Source of the DNA: Panagrolaimus kolymaensis
Taxonomy: Eukaryota; Nematoda; Chromadorea; Rhabditida; Panagrolaimidae
Assembly: GCA_028622995.1 (NCBI GenBank)
Contig: JAJQJQ010000066.1
Location: forward strand, 62,001 to 126,000
Direction: 5' to 3'
Length of the DNA stretch: 64,000 bases
Shown: positions 25,301-36,744 of the stretch, piece after piece
How positions within the stretch are numbered: the first letter of the stretch is position 1
Layout of the letters: each line of letters opens with the position of its first letter
Translations under genes and position numbers: made by a program
Notes under the pieces: generated by a model
Told to the model about the DNA's origin: nothing
Databases searched by the model: none
The model's input: only the letters and a program-made list of their open reading frames with translations

Positions 25301-25783
25301 CACACTTATTGGGATGTGTTTGAGATTGAAAAAAAGAAATGTTGCAAAAAATGTAACTACATATAAAAAATACAGAAATTGGAAAAATGAAAAAGTATAC
25401 GACACTATTGGTTCACAATGAAACTAGAGACTATGACAAAATATGTAAAAAAAGGTCACTTCGAAAACCCTAATTGTTTTCTCTTCTTGTGCTTTTTTAT
25501 CAAAATTTTTTTTCAACTTTTAAAGGTAAAAACTTACGACATCAAGAAGTTGAGATAGTTTAAGTTTAAAATGCACAACAACCGTATCGGCGTTATTATC
25601 CACCGGCCTCACAAGTTTATTATAATCCGCTAATAAATCTTCAAATAATCTTGCAGCATCTTTATTTCCTTCGATGATCAAAATATTTTGAAATAATATA
25701 ATTAAAATTATAATAAAAAATGGCGGCGTAATCAACGTTACTTTTGCTGCCGTTGTTGTTGCCGCCGATATTTTTGCAAGCAT
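22344..25783 (-). CDS. Nicotinic acetylcholine receptor alpha subunit (UNC-38/UNC-63-like)
   Basis: Nine exons, 25783-25538, 25170-25126, 24692-24428, 24370-24166, 23560-23242, 23194-23051, 22940-22842, 22792-22628 and 22484-22344, join in phase to 542 residues. Exon 1 has a hydrophobic leader ([18 protein letters not shown]) then [20 protein letters not shown]. The binding domain shows [39 protein letters not shown] and the Cys-loop. YPCCEAPF carries the vicinal cysteines that define alpha subunits. M1-M3 follow ([20 protein letters not shown] in M2), then a Ser-rich loop and M4 ([19 protein letters not shown]). A 57-nt intron (24427-24371) in the Cys-loop region has no in-frame stop. Could be UNC-38, UNC-63 or ACR-6/-8/-12 group; I cannot separate these. 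It lies 4 kb upstream of genes A/B on the same strand. Confidence 0.9.
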
Positions 25784-26222
25784 ATTGCATTCGGAAACAA
25801 TTTAATAATGCCCATCCAAGTAATTAGTTGGATGGTGCTAGAATTCTTTTTTTTTGTAAGTAATTTAAAACACTCTAATATTATGGATTGAAATATAATA
25901 GAGAAATGCGTGGTCGCATTATCGATGGTGAAATAATAAATTAATTTAGTTTAATAATATACCAAACTATTTATTAAGGAATTTTGTATTTAACATAATC
26001 TGTACCAAATAATTGATTTTTTATCTGAAATATGTTTGTCAAAGAGTTAAAAAAAAAAAGCTATTTAAAAAGAAAATACACGAAAGAAAGAACGCATACA
26101 ATAAATAATCTTAAAGCATTGCCCAACTATAAGAGCATAATTTGGTTTGAAACTCTGTACAATTAGTAAACTTAACTGATTCGATTTCTACGTGGTTTTT
26201 ATTTTAGAAAAAATATCTGCTT
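25784..26222. other. Upstream of alpha-subunit gene, no gene seen
   Basis: Short AT-rich stretch between the nAChR alpha gene and the foldback element. It presumably includes the alpha gene's promoter. Nothing else is recognisable. Confidence 0.4.
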
Positions 26223-27314
26223 TTAAGAGAGAGTCTGCCAGATTTTTTACAGATTTTAGATGAGGGCGGCACAAAATTTTTTTTTCTTTTTATTTATCTT
26301 TACCAATCGGTTATTTAGGAGGAAAAAATAGGTGAATTTTCAATCTTTTGACCATAAACTATACTAAATATGGAATTATGAGCTGTTGAAGTTTGAGGCA
26401 TGCATTAACTTTAAAAATTCGGCTAAATTCACCCATGAAGCATAATAATTTTATTTTTATCCAATGTTAGGTAATCGATCAAGGGCTTTCTAATGGCCTA
26501 AACCATATATTTAGATATTGTATGAAAATGAGGAGAAATTTGCATATTAATACTTCAAAATGATGCCATTTTATTTTCGGAACCGCCACGAACCCAAAGA
26601 AAAATACCATATATTCCCCAGAATCTCCTCTATCGATTCATAAAAAAATATTTTAAATACAAGGTCCGCCTATGAAAATCCATAGCAAAACATGTCGGTG
26701 ACCACTATTTTTAACTGGGAAAATGGTTTTTGTCACTTTTTTCTTCTATGAAAACAATTTGAACATAATGCCAAACAGCAAGAACCAATGCCAAAAACGA
26801 AAGAAAAAAAGTGACAAAAACCATTTTCCCAGTTAAAAATAGTGGTCACCGACATGTTTTGCTATGGATTTTCATAGGCGGACCTTGTATTTAAAATATT
26901 TTTTTATGAATCGATAGAGGAGATTCTGGGGAATATATGGTATTTTTCTTTGGGTTCGTGGCGGTTCCGAAAATAAAATGGCATCATTTTGAAGTATTAA
27001 TATGCAAATTTCTCCTCATTTTCATACAATATCTAAATATATGGTTTAGGCCATTAGAAAGCCCTTGATCGATTACCTAACATTGGATAAAAATAAAATT
27101 ATTATGCTTCATGGGTGAATTTAGCCGAATTTTTAAAGTTAATGCATGCCTCAAACTTCAACAGCTCATAATTCCATATTTAGTATAGTTTATGGTCAAA
27201 AGATTGAAAATTCACCTATTTTTTCCTCCTAAATAACCGATTGGTAAAGATAAATAAAAAGAAAAAAAAATTTTGTGCCACCCGGTTTAAAAAATCTGGT
27301 AGACCCTCTCTTAA
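26223..27314. mobile_element. 1.1 kb foldback element, near-perfect inverted repeats flanked by TTAA
   Basis: Left arm 26227-26745 and right arm 26801-27310 are reverse complements almost throughout, separated by a loop of about 55 bases. The outermost bases are GAGAGAGTCTGCCAGATTTTTT on the left and the near-identical GAGAGGGTCTACCAGATTTTTT (reverse complement) on the right. The only sizeable difference is about 10 extra bases in the left arm near 26253-26263. Both ends abut TTAA (26223-26226 and 27311-27314), compatible with a TTAA target-site duplication as made by piggyBac-type transposases. There is no coding frame, so it is non-autonomous. If transcribed, it would form a hairpin of more than 500 bp. 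The high arm identity implies recent insertion or ongoing arm conversion. The superfamily assignment is inference; the inverted repeat is directly visible. Confidence 0.85.
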
Positions 27315-30300
27315 ACATTGTTGTAAATTATCTTTAAAAGAATTTAGTTGACTAACAAAGAATAGAGAAATCAAAAAGAGTCAGAGCTGCGATCTTAAGA
27401 AATATTTTTGTTAAAAAAATATTGCTACAAGAATATGCCCAAGTTTAATGATAAAAGATGAATCAATAATATTATCAAACATCTCTATTTTTTAACTATG
27501 TAACAAAGAGAAGAGAAAAAAACTCATCAAAAAAATGAAACAAAAACAAAGGAAGCAATAAAGCATTTTTTTGTTTGGGGAAAGCTTAAGATTGGAAAAA
27601 TAAATTCTCTTTGCTTTGTTTGTGAGGAGTTTACTTTGACAGAAGAAAAAGAATAAAAAGAAGCAGCCTAGGATTAAAACTAGAAGCAAGCCACAAAAAA
27701 AAATGATGAAGAACAAAACATTCTCAAATTTAAAAAAAATGTGAAGAAAAAAGCATACATTTATTTGGAAGAAATAAAATAAAGAAAAAGAAAAAGAAGA
27801 AGCACTTGTTTTTGGGAGGCTTCTTCCGCCGCTAACACAACACAACAAAAAAATTGTGAATTGGTTTAATTTCATTTTCACCATAATAAAAAAAAGAAGT
27901 TGTGACTATAGATGCTATTTTCATTATTCTTTCTTTATTTTTTTCATTAACAAAAAAAAACTGAGGGTAAAGTGTTTTTTTAGGGAAACGTAACAATGAA
28001 AGTTGGGGAGTGAAAGTGACCACCGAAAAAGAGTGTGGCATCAAATAATTCTTTAACCTCTTTTTTCAATTTCAAGTTAAAGAAGTTTAAAGTTTAAACA
28101 ATCAACTGACAAAAGAAGATAAAGAAAGTCAAGTGACTTATTTTTCTAACACCCTCTCAATTTTTGGGAAATAAAAAATTGCCATTTTTTGAAGAAAAAA
28201 AAGAATAAACTAAACATTAGTAGGTTTTGTTAATAGCCTACAAAAAATTGCAATTCTCTAAAATTTTGAAAAAGACAAAAAGTATGATAAATTTAAAACA
28301 AAAAATATTTTGAAAAGAATAAAAGACATTTGGCAAAAAAGAAAGAAAAGAAAGAAGCTATGAGTGTAAGTAAATCGATGAGAGTAGCATTGAGGATTGA
28401 TTAGAAAAAGAAAATAGCCAAATGACTTTTCGATCGCCTGGTACTACTGCCAGCAGTGTTATTCAAGAAGATAATGTTTTTTCTTTATGTTTAAAAAAGC
28501 AAAAAAATATGTTTTTTTTCTCGTTCTTCATTGATGGATTAAAAATGCAATGAGTTTTAAAATCATATGAGTGTAAAGAACCTATGTAAGAAGAAGATAA
28601 ATTGACGAGACCAAAATTATAAAATCTAATCAATAAAAGACTAGAAATTAAAAAAAGGAAAAATTTTGTACGATGCCGTTTAAGGAAAATATGATAATGG
28701 AATCCACTGCAAAAGGAAATAATAATTTGCTAGTTTGATGATGGATTTAAAATATTTTAAAACGATACAAAACATAAGGGGTAATTATTACAGGTGATCG
28801 GTTTAAGTATAAAACCATAAACATTGAGGCAATTTTAAAGATAAAAATTACAGTCTAAAAATGATTTCTCAGGAAGCTCTCAAGATTGTCTTAATTATTT
28901 TTAAAGATGTAAAATTACCTTTAACAAAATTAAAAATCAAATAAAAATATTTTATGATGAAGCCGAACTTTAAATAATGGTATTACAGTAAATGTGATGC
29001 AAGAAAGAAGATTTTTAAAATAAAGAATTCAACCTAACCAAACAAGCGCTCAAGAAATTACGGGTATCTTAATTTTATAGATTCAAAAATTAATTTAAAA
29101 TCTTGCAAATAAGTATTTTGCTCGTAATAACTTCTACAGAGCTACGATATCTAACTAATTCATTCGATCTATGTCTAAATATTGCAACAAAATGAGAAGG
29201 AAATGGAGAAAAAAAACATATATAAAAATGATAAATAGCCTGTTAAAAATTAATAAATCATCCCTTGAATAAAAAAAGAGGAAAAAGTTTTATTATTTTT
29301 TAATAAACCATAAGTTGTCGTTCATAGTTGCTGAAGGAAAAATCCGAAGAAGAAGGAAGCCAAAAGTGGAACATTTTTAAATAGCAAAAGAAAAAAAAAG
29401 GGCTGAAAATAAATGAAGCGTTATCGAAGATAATAAAATAGAAAGAAAGAATGAAAAAAATAAATGCATGAATATGAAGAAGAAGAAAAAAAGATAAGGG
29501 AAAAAGGCAATGGAAAGACGATGAAAAAAAAAAGAAGCGTTATGGCATTGGCACTTAGCAAAATTTCCGAAAAAAAAGTCAAAAGACGAAGAAACAACAA
29601 AAAATATATATTTATAACGATAAAGAATGTGGAAGACGACGAGGACGACGACAAAGGAAGAAGAATAAAAAAAAATAGAAGGAAAAACGTGTGCTTGCTT
29701 GGCCGAAAAAAAAAGCACCGCCGCCACCGCCCGCTGCTGCTGCTTTTCCATCGATGGCGGCGGTTGGGTGGATGGGTGTCTGTCTTATTCTTCTCGGACA
29801 TTGACAAAAACTAAAAGCAACCTCTTTTTTCAATGCCTTTTTCCTTCATTGCTTTTAAAGTCTTAAAAAAAGCTTTAAAAAAATTTTTTTTCTTGTGTTA
29901 GTGAAAAATAAATATATTTTCTATTTTACCCTTCTTTTCCTTCGTCATTTGTCGTTTGTCTCCTTCATTCTTCTTTAGAAAAAAAAATATTTATGAAAAA
30001 AAAAGAAAAGAAGGAAGGGCATTCATCGACTATTCATCTCGCCTTGCTGTTGTAATGGCTGCTTGCTTTTTTGCATCATCAAGCAACATTAAAAAAGTTT
30101 TTAGACTTTTTAAAAAACACTCACAATGGATCATTTCATTTTTTTTGAGTTTGTGTTTTATCAATGAGAAATGAGGTGATTGAGATATTGCTCATCTCTC
30201 GGTTGGGCTGATTCATTCATGTTTCAAAAACAAATGTAAAAGAAAAGCTTCGCGGTGTTTTTTGATGTTTTAATTATCAAATAAAAAAAAGAAAGAGTCA

Positions 30301-31148
30301 AGTATTTGAATCATAAATCAAACTCAAATTTTAAAAATATCAAAGCTAAAATAAACAAAAAGAAGGATTTAAAAGAGGCAAAAATTAAAATTTATATTAT
30401 CGAACTAAAGGAATTGCAGCGAAAGACATTCATCAAAAAAAGATATTTCATTAAAAAATTAAAATTTGATCTTTATAAGCTTTAAAGATTCTTTGATTCT
30501 AAAATTTTGATGGTGGCGGCCAAATAAATTACTTTTTTTTTGTGTGAAATCAGAAGAGGAAGGAAGTTTTAAAACTTTTAACAAATGAACGAGAGAAAAA
30601 AAATTTCATCCAGCAATAACATTGGAAAATATGAGAGTTTTATAGAAAAAATTATTAGTTAGTTAGAAGGAATTGGATTAGGAAAATATATGAAGAAAAA
30701 AATGGAAAACCAAATCAACACAAAGACAAAGAAAAGACGTAAAAATTAAAACAATCATCACAAACTTCACCAAAATATTCAAAAATTTGCACAGAGTTTA
30801 TTCTTGACGCGAAACGTCGTAAATTACTGTTGTAGCGGTAAAAAAGGTTTGCTGCGTCTTCAACATTGAAAACCATTCTCACTTTATTTCTTCTTCATTC
30901 ATTCATTTTTATCATCTTCGACGTCGCTTTTCATTATTTAATTAAAAATTGTACCTTTTTTCTTTAAAATTTGCTTTATAATTTGAAGCGATTTCTATGT
31001 GGCTAAGTAAACTAGCTGGAGTTAATATGTAGCTATTACCCATCATTAAAATAACGTGTTATGTGCAGTGTATTTCGCGAATGCTAATACTTACATTTTT
31101 TACTTCATGGTTTTTTTTAGTTTTACATACCATTTAACTGCATAAACT
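27315..31148. other. Long intergenic, no firm gene
   Basis: About 3.8 kb, strongly A- and purine-rich on the + strand, so many long frames appear on the - strand but are Phe/Leu/Ser low complexity. A GC-richer patch at 29680-29800 gives competing frames on both strands and no splice context. A 43-codon + frame at about 28422-28553 begins MTFRSPGTTASSVIQEDN and may be a first exon, but nothing follows it. The last 30 bases before the helicase start contain a TTTTTTTTAG acceptor (31111-31120), a probable trans-splice site. Confidence 0.4.
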
Positions 31149-34100
31149 ATGTCTGAAGTTGGTGGTTTTAGCCGTGGAGGACGAGGTGGCGGCTTTGGTG
31201 ATGGTTTCCGAGGTGGCCGAGGTGGTTTCGTAGAAAATGGTATGATTTTTACATTATATAACAAAATTTAATTATTTTATTTTTAGCTGATTCTGCTAAC
31301 ATCAATACTGGTCGAGGAGGATTCTCTGGTGGTCGAGGTAGTTATGGCCAAGCATCTGACTTATCGAACAATCAAAATGAAACCTCTGGATTTGGTGCTG
31401 CTCGTGGTGGTGGCAGAGGAGGCAATTATGGAGATAATTCTGGCTTCCGTGGTGGTCGTGGCGGCTTTGGTCAAAATGGTATGATCTTTACATTTCAAAA
31501 CATTTTAATTTTTTTTATTTTTCAGCTGACACTGCTAACTTCAATACTGGTCGTGGAGGATTCTCTGGTGGCCGCGGTAGTTATGGCCAAGCATCTGACT
31601 TATCGAACAATCAAAATGAAAGCTCTGGCTTCCGTGGTGGCCGCGGTGGCTTTGGCCAAGTAGCTGACTCAACGAACGAACAAAATGAAAACTCTGGATA
31701 TCGTGGAGGATATCGTGGAGGACGAGGTGATGGCTCCGGCTTCCGTGGTGGTCGTGGCGGCTTTGGTCAAGCATATGATTCAACGAACGATCAAAATGAA
31801 AACTCTGGATATCGTGGAGGACGAGGTGGCAGAGGAGGCAATTATGGTGATAATTCTGGCTTCCGTGGTGGTCGTGGCGGCTTTGGTCAAACATCTGATT
31901 CAACGAACAATCAAAATGAAAGCTCTGGATTTGGTTTTGGTCGTGATGGCAGAGGAGGAGGCAACTTCGGCGATAATTCTGGCTTCCGTGGTGGTCGTGG
32001 TGGCTTTGACCAAACATCTTATCCTGCAAACAATCAAAATGAAAACTCTGGATATCGTGGAGGATATCGTGGAGGACGAGGTGATGGCTCCGGTTTCCGT
32101 GGTGGTTATGGCCAAGCAGCTAATTCTGCGAACAATCAAAATGAAAACTCTGGATTTGGTTCTGGTCGTGGCGGAGGTCGTGGTGGCTCATCTCGTTTCA
32201 ATCAAACTGAAAACAATGGAAGCTCCTTTAATGGTCAACGTAGCGCTTTCAACTTTGATAATCGTATGTTAACCAGAAAACTTATTTCTAAATCTAATTT
32301 TCGCCTTTATAGGTACTACTGGTAATAATGATGGTGTACGCATACAACGTGATGGTCAAGCCCCTGTTGGTGAAAATCCTGATGCACGAGCTCCCACTGA
32401 CTATGTTCCTACTGCACGTACTATCGATGAAATATTTTCTGAAGATCAAACAGCTGCTAAAGATTATGCTCATGCCATTGACTATGATGAAGAAATCGCC
32501 ATTGAAAACTTTAATAATGATATTGTTCGTATTCAGTAAGAGTTTCTTTCTTTTTTTTGTTTTTTATAATATATCGTCATTTTTTAGATCCTGGGATGAA
32601 GCAGAGCTCCAGCCTCAATTATTAGCAAATATCAAAGAAAAATCAAAGTATGTTCGTCCTCGCAAAATTCAAAGTGTTACGATTCCGTTTATCCTTGATG
32701 GTTTTGATATTAAAGGTCTTTATTCTTTTTACTTTATTTTATATATAACGATTCTTTTGCAGCACAAGCAGAAACAGGTTCAGGCAAGACAGCGGTATGT
32801 TTTTCGGCTTAATATTTCTTTCCTTATTGTTATTCTTGTTTTTTAGGCTTTCGTTATTCCTATCATTCAATCTTGCATGGAAGCAAAAGCAGAAGATTTA
32901 TTCAAATCGGAAGTCGTTACTCCATTTGCTATCATCATTGAACCAACACGTGAATTGGTAATGCAAGTATTCGAACAAGCTGAAAAATTTGCTACTAGTA
33001 TGTTTAGATTAAATGAATGCTAATACTTAATATTCTTATGTTTTAGGCACTGGAATCACTGTTGCTAAAGCCTATGGTCAATATAATATCGCTAAAAACC
33101 ATGCTGAAATTCGCGCTGGATGCGATATTTTATGTGCAACTCCTGGAAGATTGAAGCACTTTATCCTAAATGGTGAAGTTATTGTTAAAAAAGTTCGTTT
33201 CCTCGTTTTGGGTACGTTTATTTTTTCCCTTTATTTTCCATCCTTTATGATTTTATTTTTTCAGATGAAGTTGATCGGATGCTCGATGAAAATTTCAATA
33301 CCGATATTATGGACATCGTAAATTCAATGTCTTCAGTATGTTTACTTATTTGTGATACATGAAAGTAACTAAATTTTTCTTTTTTCAGAAAGATATTCGA
33401 CAAACTTTGCTATTCAGTGCAACATTTCCCGGTGAAATTATGAAACTTGCTGACAACCTACTTCGTCCTGATGCTGTTTTTGTTACAAATCAACGAAACA
33501 ATCCTAACAAGCGAATCAAACAAAACTTCATCGTTGTTCCAAATGAAAAACTTGAAAAGTTGGTCAACGTTCTTCAAGCTGAAGCTGAAAAATCTGGTGG
33601 CGGTGATAAAATTCGTCGTACTTTGGTAAGTTTTAGAAGCTTTTTTCATTTGCTATTATTAAAATGCATTTTCCTTTTTTAGGTTTTCGTGAACACTAAA
33701 CGCTCTTCTGACTTGGCAGCTTTGTATCTATGCGAACACAAAATTCCATCAACATCTATCAATGGCGATCGCGGTCAACATTTACGTGAAGAAGCTTTGC
33801 GCGATTTTCGTAATCACAAAGTATCTGTTCTTGTTTCAACTGATTGTGAGTCATGTTTTTATTTTGCTTTGGGTCAAACCTTTATCTTTTAGGCTGTGCT
33901 CGAGGATTGGATATTAAGGAACTTGATCATGTTTGTTTTATTTTTTTTCTAAACACTAATTTAGTTACTTATTTTAGGTCATTAATATGGATATGCCTGA
34001 AAATGCTACAACATATGTTCATCGTATCGGTCGTTGTGGTCGTATTACTCAAGGATTTTCTACCAGCTTTGTTAATGGTAACGAACCTGTTTTACAAGAA

Positions 34101-34301
34101 ATTTCTCAATTAATTCGTGATAAAAATGAAGAAATTCCTGAAGCCTTGAAAACAATTCTCGACAACGCTACTCAATCATTTGTTCCACCTCCACCTTCTA
34201 TCAATGATCCTGAAAGTGTTCCTGCTGCAACCATTTCTGTTAGAACTGCTCCTCCAGCTGCCACTAAAACCAATGATGCTGATGATTCTGATGATTGGTA
34301 A
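31149..34301 (+). CDS. DEAD-box RNA helicase, VASA/GLH-like, with RGG/FGG repeats
   Basis: ATP-dependent RNA helicase, likely germ-granule associated. Thirteen exons (31149-31239, 31287-31478, 31526-32263, 32313-32535, 32588-32715, 32763-32794, 32847-32997, 33047-33211, 33265-33335, 33389-33625, 33683-33845, 33893-33930, 33978-34301) give about 850 residues. The first ~340 residues are Gly/Arg/Phe repeats (GFRGGRGGFGQ). Motifs follow in order: Q-motif region PRKIQ, I AETGSGKT, Ia PTREL, Ib TPGR, II DEVD, III SAT, V ARGLDI, VI HRIGRCGR. The C-terminus ends in an acidic stretch with Trp last (DDSDDW), a VASA/GLH trait. Odd points: DEVD instead of DEAD, HRIGRCGR instead of HRIGRTGR, and no CCHC knuckles, unlike C. 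elegans GLH-1. It could be a laf-1/DDX3 relative, but the tail favours VASA. Confidence 0.9.
31287..32230 (+). repeat. Minisatellite-like coding repeat (RGG/FGG units)
   Basis: Inside helicase exons 2-3, units built around GGCTTCCGTGGTGGTCG recur with short variable spacers encoding ...NNQNENSGYRGG... . The first two copies each carry their own upstream intron of similar sequence (31240-31286 and 31479-31525, both starting GTATGATYTTTACATT), so an intron-plus-exon block was duplicated, not only coding DNA. Encodes a disordered RNA-binding tail. Confidence 0.85.
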
Positions 34302-35197
34302 AAAATTTATTATTTTTCTTTACGTTTTGTTTTTTTGTTTGTTTGTCAATAAAAATTATTTTTATAAACTACTGTGTGCTTATCTTCTTAGTTTTACAAT
34401 AATCTTATGATGATAAAAAAGCGTGGTTTTAACTAAACAAGATTATTTTCTTTATTTATTGTATTATTTTAAACTTTAATCGAATTAAGCTGTTAAAGCT
34501 ATGGAAATAGTTGAACACGCATATCTGGTATTTAAGAATATAATATCATCCAACTATGGAGCAAAAAGTAAAATTATGCAATAGCTTTTGCCATTTGCAA
34601 AGTGCTAACCAGAAACATCATATTTTTCTAAGCCTCTAATATGGATAAACGAAAAAGCTGAAACTATTGTGATTCTTTCTTTACGTTGTTGAATATTACA
34701 CAGTAACAATAATTATCGTAGATTTTTACCTTTTCAATGAAAATGGTAATTCTATCTTTGATATGAATAAACAATTATGTGTTGTTAAAGCTTATTTGCA
34801 ATGACATGAGTTTGTGGTGGAATTTGGTTTCTTTTCCACTTTTAGTTGATTTCCTTAATGTTGTGAAGCAGAGAGATGGCATCTTATCTTTTACTATGCT
34901 CATTCATGAGACAGAGCAGTTGGAGTGCAGTTTAGATAATCATACCAAGGCTTTATTTAGTTATTAGTAAAAGTGGAACTTGGTTGTGTCTGTTAGTTAT
35001 GTGGTCAGAATTGGATATTTTTTAATGAAAAAAGAAAAGCACAAAGTTCACATAAATTTTTACATCAAAAGTGAAAAACGCTAATATTGATTGATCAAAA
35101 AGTAAATTTATTGGAAACGTAAAGATAAAAGAAAATGTACAAAAAAAAACTAATACATACAAAAACAAAAAAGGTAACAAAAATAAATTAAGAAAAA
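34302..35197. other. Intergenic, no firm gene
   Basis: Convergent 3' spacer between the helicase (+) and the kinase (-). AATAAA-like signals lie at about 34358. A 62-codon frame at 34779-34967 on the + strand is less AT-biased than its surroundings but has no start context or domain. A 10-base inverted repeat (TCCACTTTTA ... TAAAAGTGGA) flanks most of it. Confidence 0.4.
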
Positions 35198-36408
35198 TTA
35201 GTGAAGAGAATTTGATCCAGCATTACAAAAATCATGGCAGAGTTGTTCAAATGTGAGGTACATACGACGAGAAGCAAGATGAGCGAGTTCGGCAGTAGGT
35301 CGATCTTCAGCTTTAACAGCTAGACAACTATCAACAAAGAATTTAAGTTCACGAGAATAAACATCATTTGGAAACGGAATCACATTACCAAGTTGAATCT
35401 TTTTGTGAAGAGCATAAAGATTTGTGAATTCGCCATTGAAAGGAGTTACAAGGGTGCATAATTCATACAACAAACAACCAAGAGCCCATACATCTGATTT
35501 GAAATGATAACGACCATCATTGCGTTCAGGAGCACGATAATATTCACTTCCAACACGAGTTGCAGCAGCGTGAGTGTTTCGACTGAATAAACGAGAAAGA
35601 CCCAAATCACCAATTTTTATCACGCCTTTTGAGTTGATAAAAACATTAGCTGGTTTCAAATCTGAAAAGAAAAAATGTTGCTGTAAGAAAAAAGTAAGTT
35701 GATTAAAAGCTTTACCTCGATGAAGAATTCGTTGCTCATGCATATCCTTAATACCACAGCAAACTTGATGAAAGATAAACCAAATCGTTCTTTCAGTGAA
35801 CATTAAATTCTTTTCTCTCATTTTCTAAAAACAGTTAAATCAAATACGATGAAATAGTAAAAAAGAAAGATACCAAAATTTTAATTGACAAGTCTCCATC
35901 GTCGACGAATTCAAGAGCAACATACATAACATTATCTTCAGTGAAAGTTTCATACCAACTAACAACATTTTGACTATTGATTTTATTTAATAGAGAGACT
36001 TCATTCATGCATAAATCGCGATACATTTCGTCCAAATGTTGAAGCTAAAAAGGGTAAAATTTTAGAGACAAACAAAATTTCATAAGATAAACTTACTTTT
36101 ATTCTTTTAACAGCGCAAAATTTCTTTGATGGCTTATGTTGACAATGATAAACTTCAGAAAAGGCACCTTCACCAAGTTTGTCACCAACGGCGTAATTAC
36201 TTGAACGTTTGAATGGAACATTAGGAGGTTGACGAATTTGATAATGAGATGGATAACGAGGTGAATTCGGATAAACAGGACGAGGTGAAGGTTGATAAGC
36301 AGCAGTACGAGAAGAATGTTGATAAACCGTACGAGGAGAAGGTTGATAAGTAGTACGAGGTGAAGGTTGATAAGCAGCAAGATGAGGAGATCGAGGATAA
36401 TTAACCAT
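35198..36408 (-). CDS. NIMA-related Ser/Thr kinase, NEK6/7 type
   Basis: Exons 36408-36097, 36044-35874, 35824-35716 and 35661-35198 join in phase to 351 residues. The first ~60 residues repeat YQPSPRT-like Pro/Ser/Tyr units. The kinase domain then shows GEGAFSEVY (glycine loop), AVKRIK (ATP lysine), a Glu in the C-helix, HRDLKPANVF (catalytic loop, restored across the intron), GDLGLSRLF (DFG replaced by DLG, as in the NEK6/7 clade) and YYRAPE (activation loop end). KSDVWALGCLLYEL and ASRRM near the C-terminus match NEK6/7, and no C-terminal RCC1 or coiled coil is present. C. elegans NEKL-3 is the likely counterpart. An acceptor TTTTTCTAG ends 3-4 bases before the ATG, a probable trans-splice site. 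Confidence 0.9.
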
Positions 36409-36744
36409 TTTCTAGAAAAATTCTTCAATAAAAACAACAGAGATAATAATTGATGATTCGATTTGAAGTTGGAATGAGTGAAATGATTTTCGTCAAAATA
36501 TTTCGAGCGTTGATTGTTCGAGTGTGAAAAAGCGTGCAAAGATAAAAATTACTTGAAAGGTTCAGCCTTTTTCTTTGCCGCCTTTCAACTTGCAAATACA
36601 TAAAAAAAGGAAGCGAAAACTTTTTTTGCCGCTAAGAAACAACAAACGAAGAAATTATTATTACAAATACATTTTATTTTATCGTAATATACAAAACATT
36701 TAAGATCCTAATAAAAGATTAAAAATAATTCTAATACAAATAAG
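36409..36744. other. Short spacer, no gene seen
   Basis: AT-rich spacer upstream of the NEK gene and downstream of the membrane protein gene, both on the - strand. Confidence 0.4.

Noticed and set aside
27492..27884. 130-codon hydrophobic ORF (-)
   Set aside because: Translation of T-rich (on the - strand) low-complexity DNA; no start context, domain or conserved motif.
28422..28553. 43-codon ORF (+), MTFRSPGTTASSVIQEDN...
   Set aside because: The start looks natural, but the second half is Phe/Lys low complexity and no downstream exon is seen.
29377..29833. Several overlapping ORFs on both strands
   Set aside because: Low-complexity Phe/Ser/Lys/Ala/Gly translations over A runs and GCC repeats; frames compete on both strands and no splice sites connect them.
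34779..34967. 62-codon ORF (+)
   Set aside because: Less AT-biased than surroundings, but no splice context or recognisable domain, and the flanking inverted repeat is only 10 bases.
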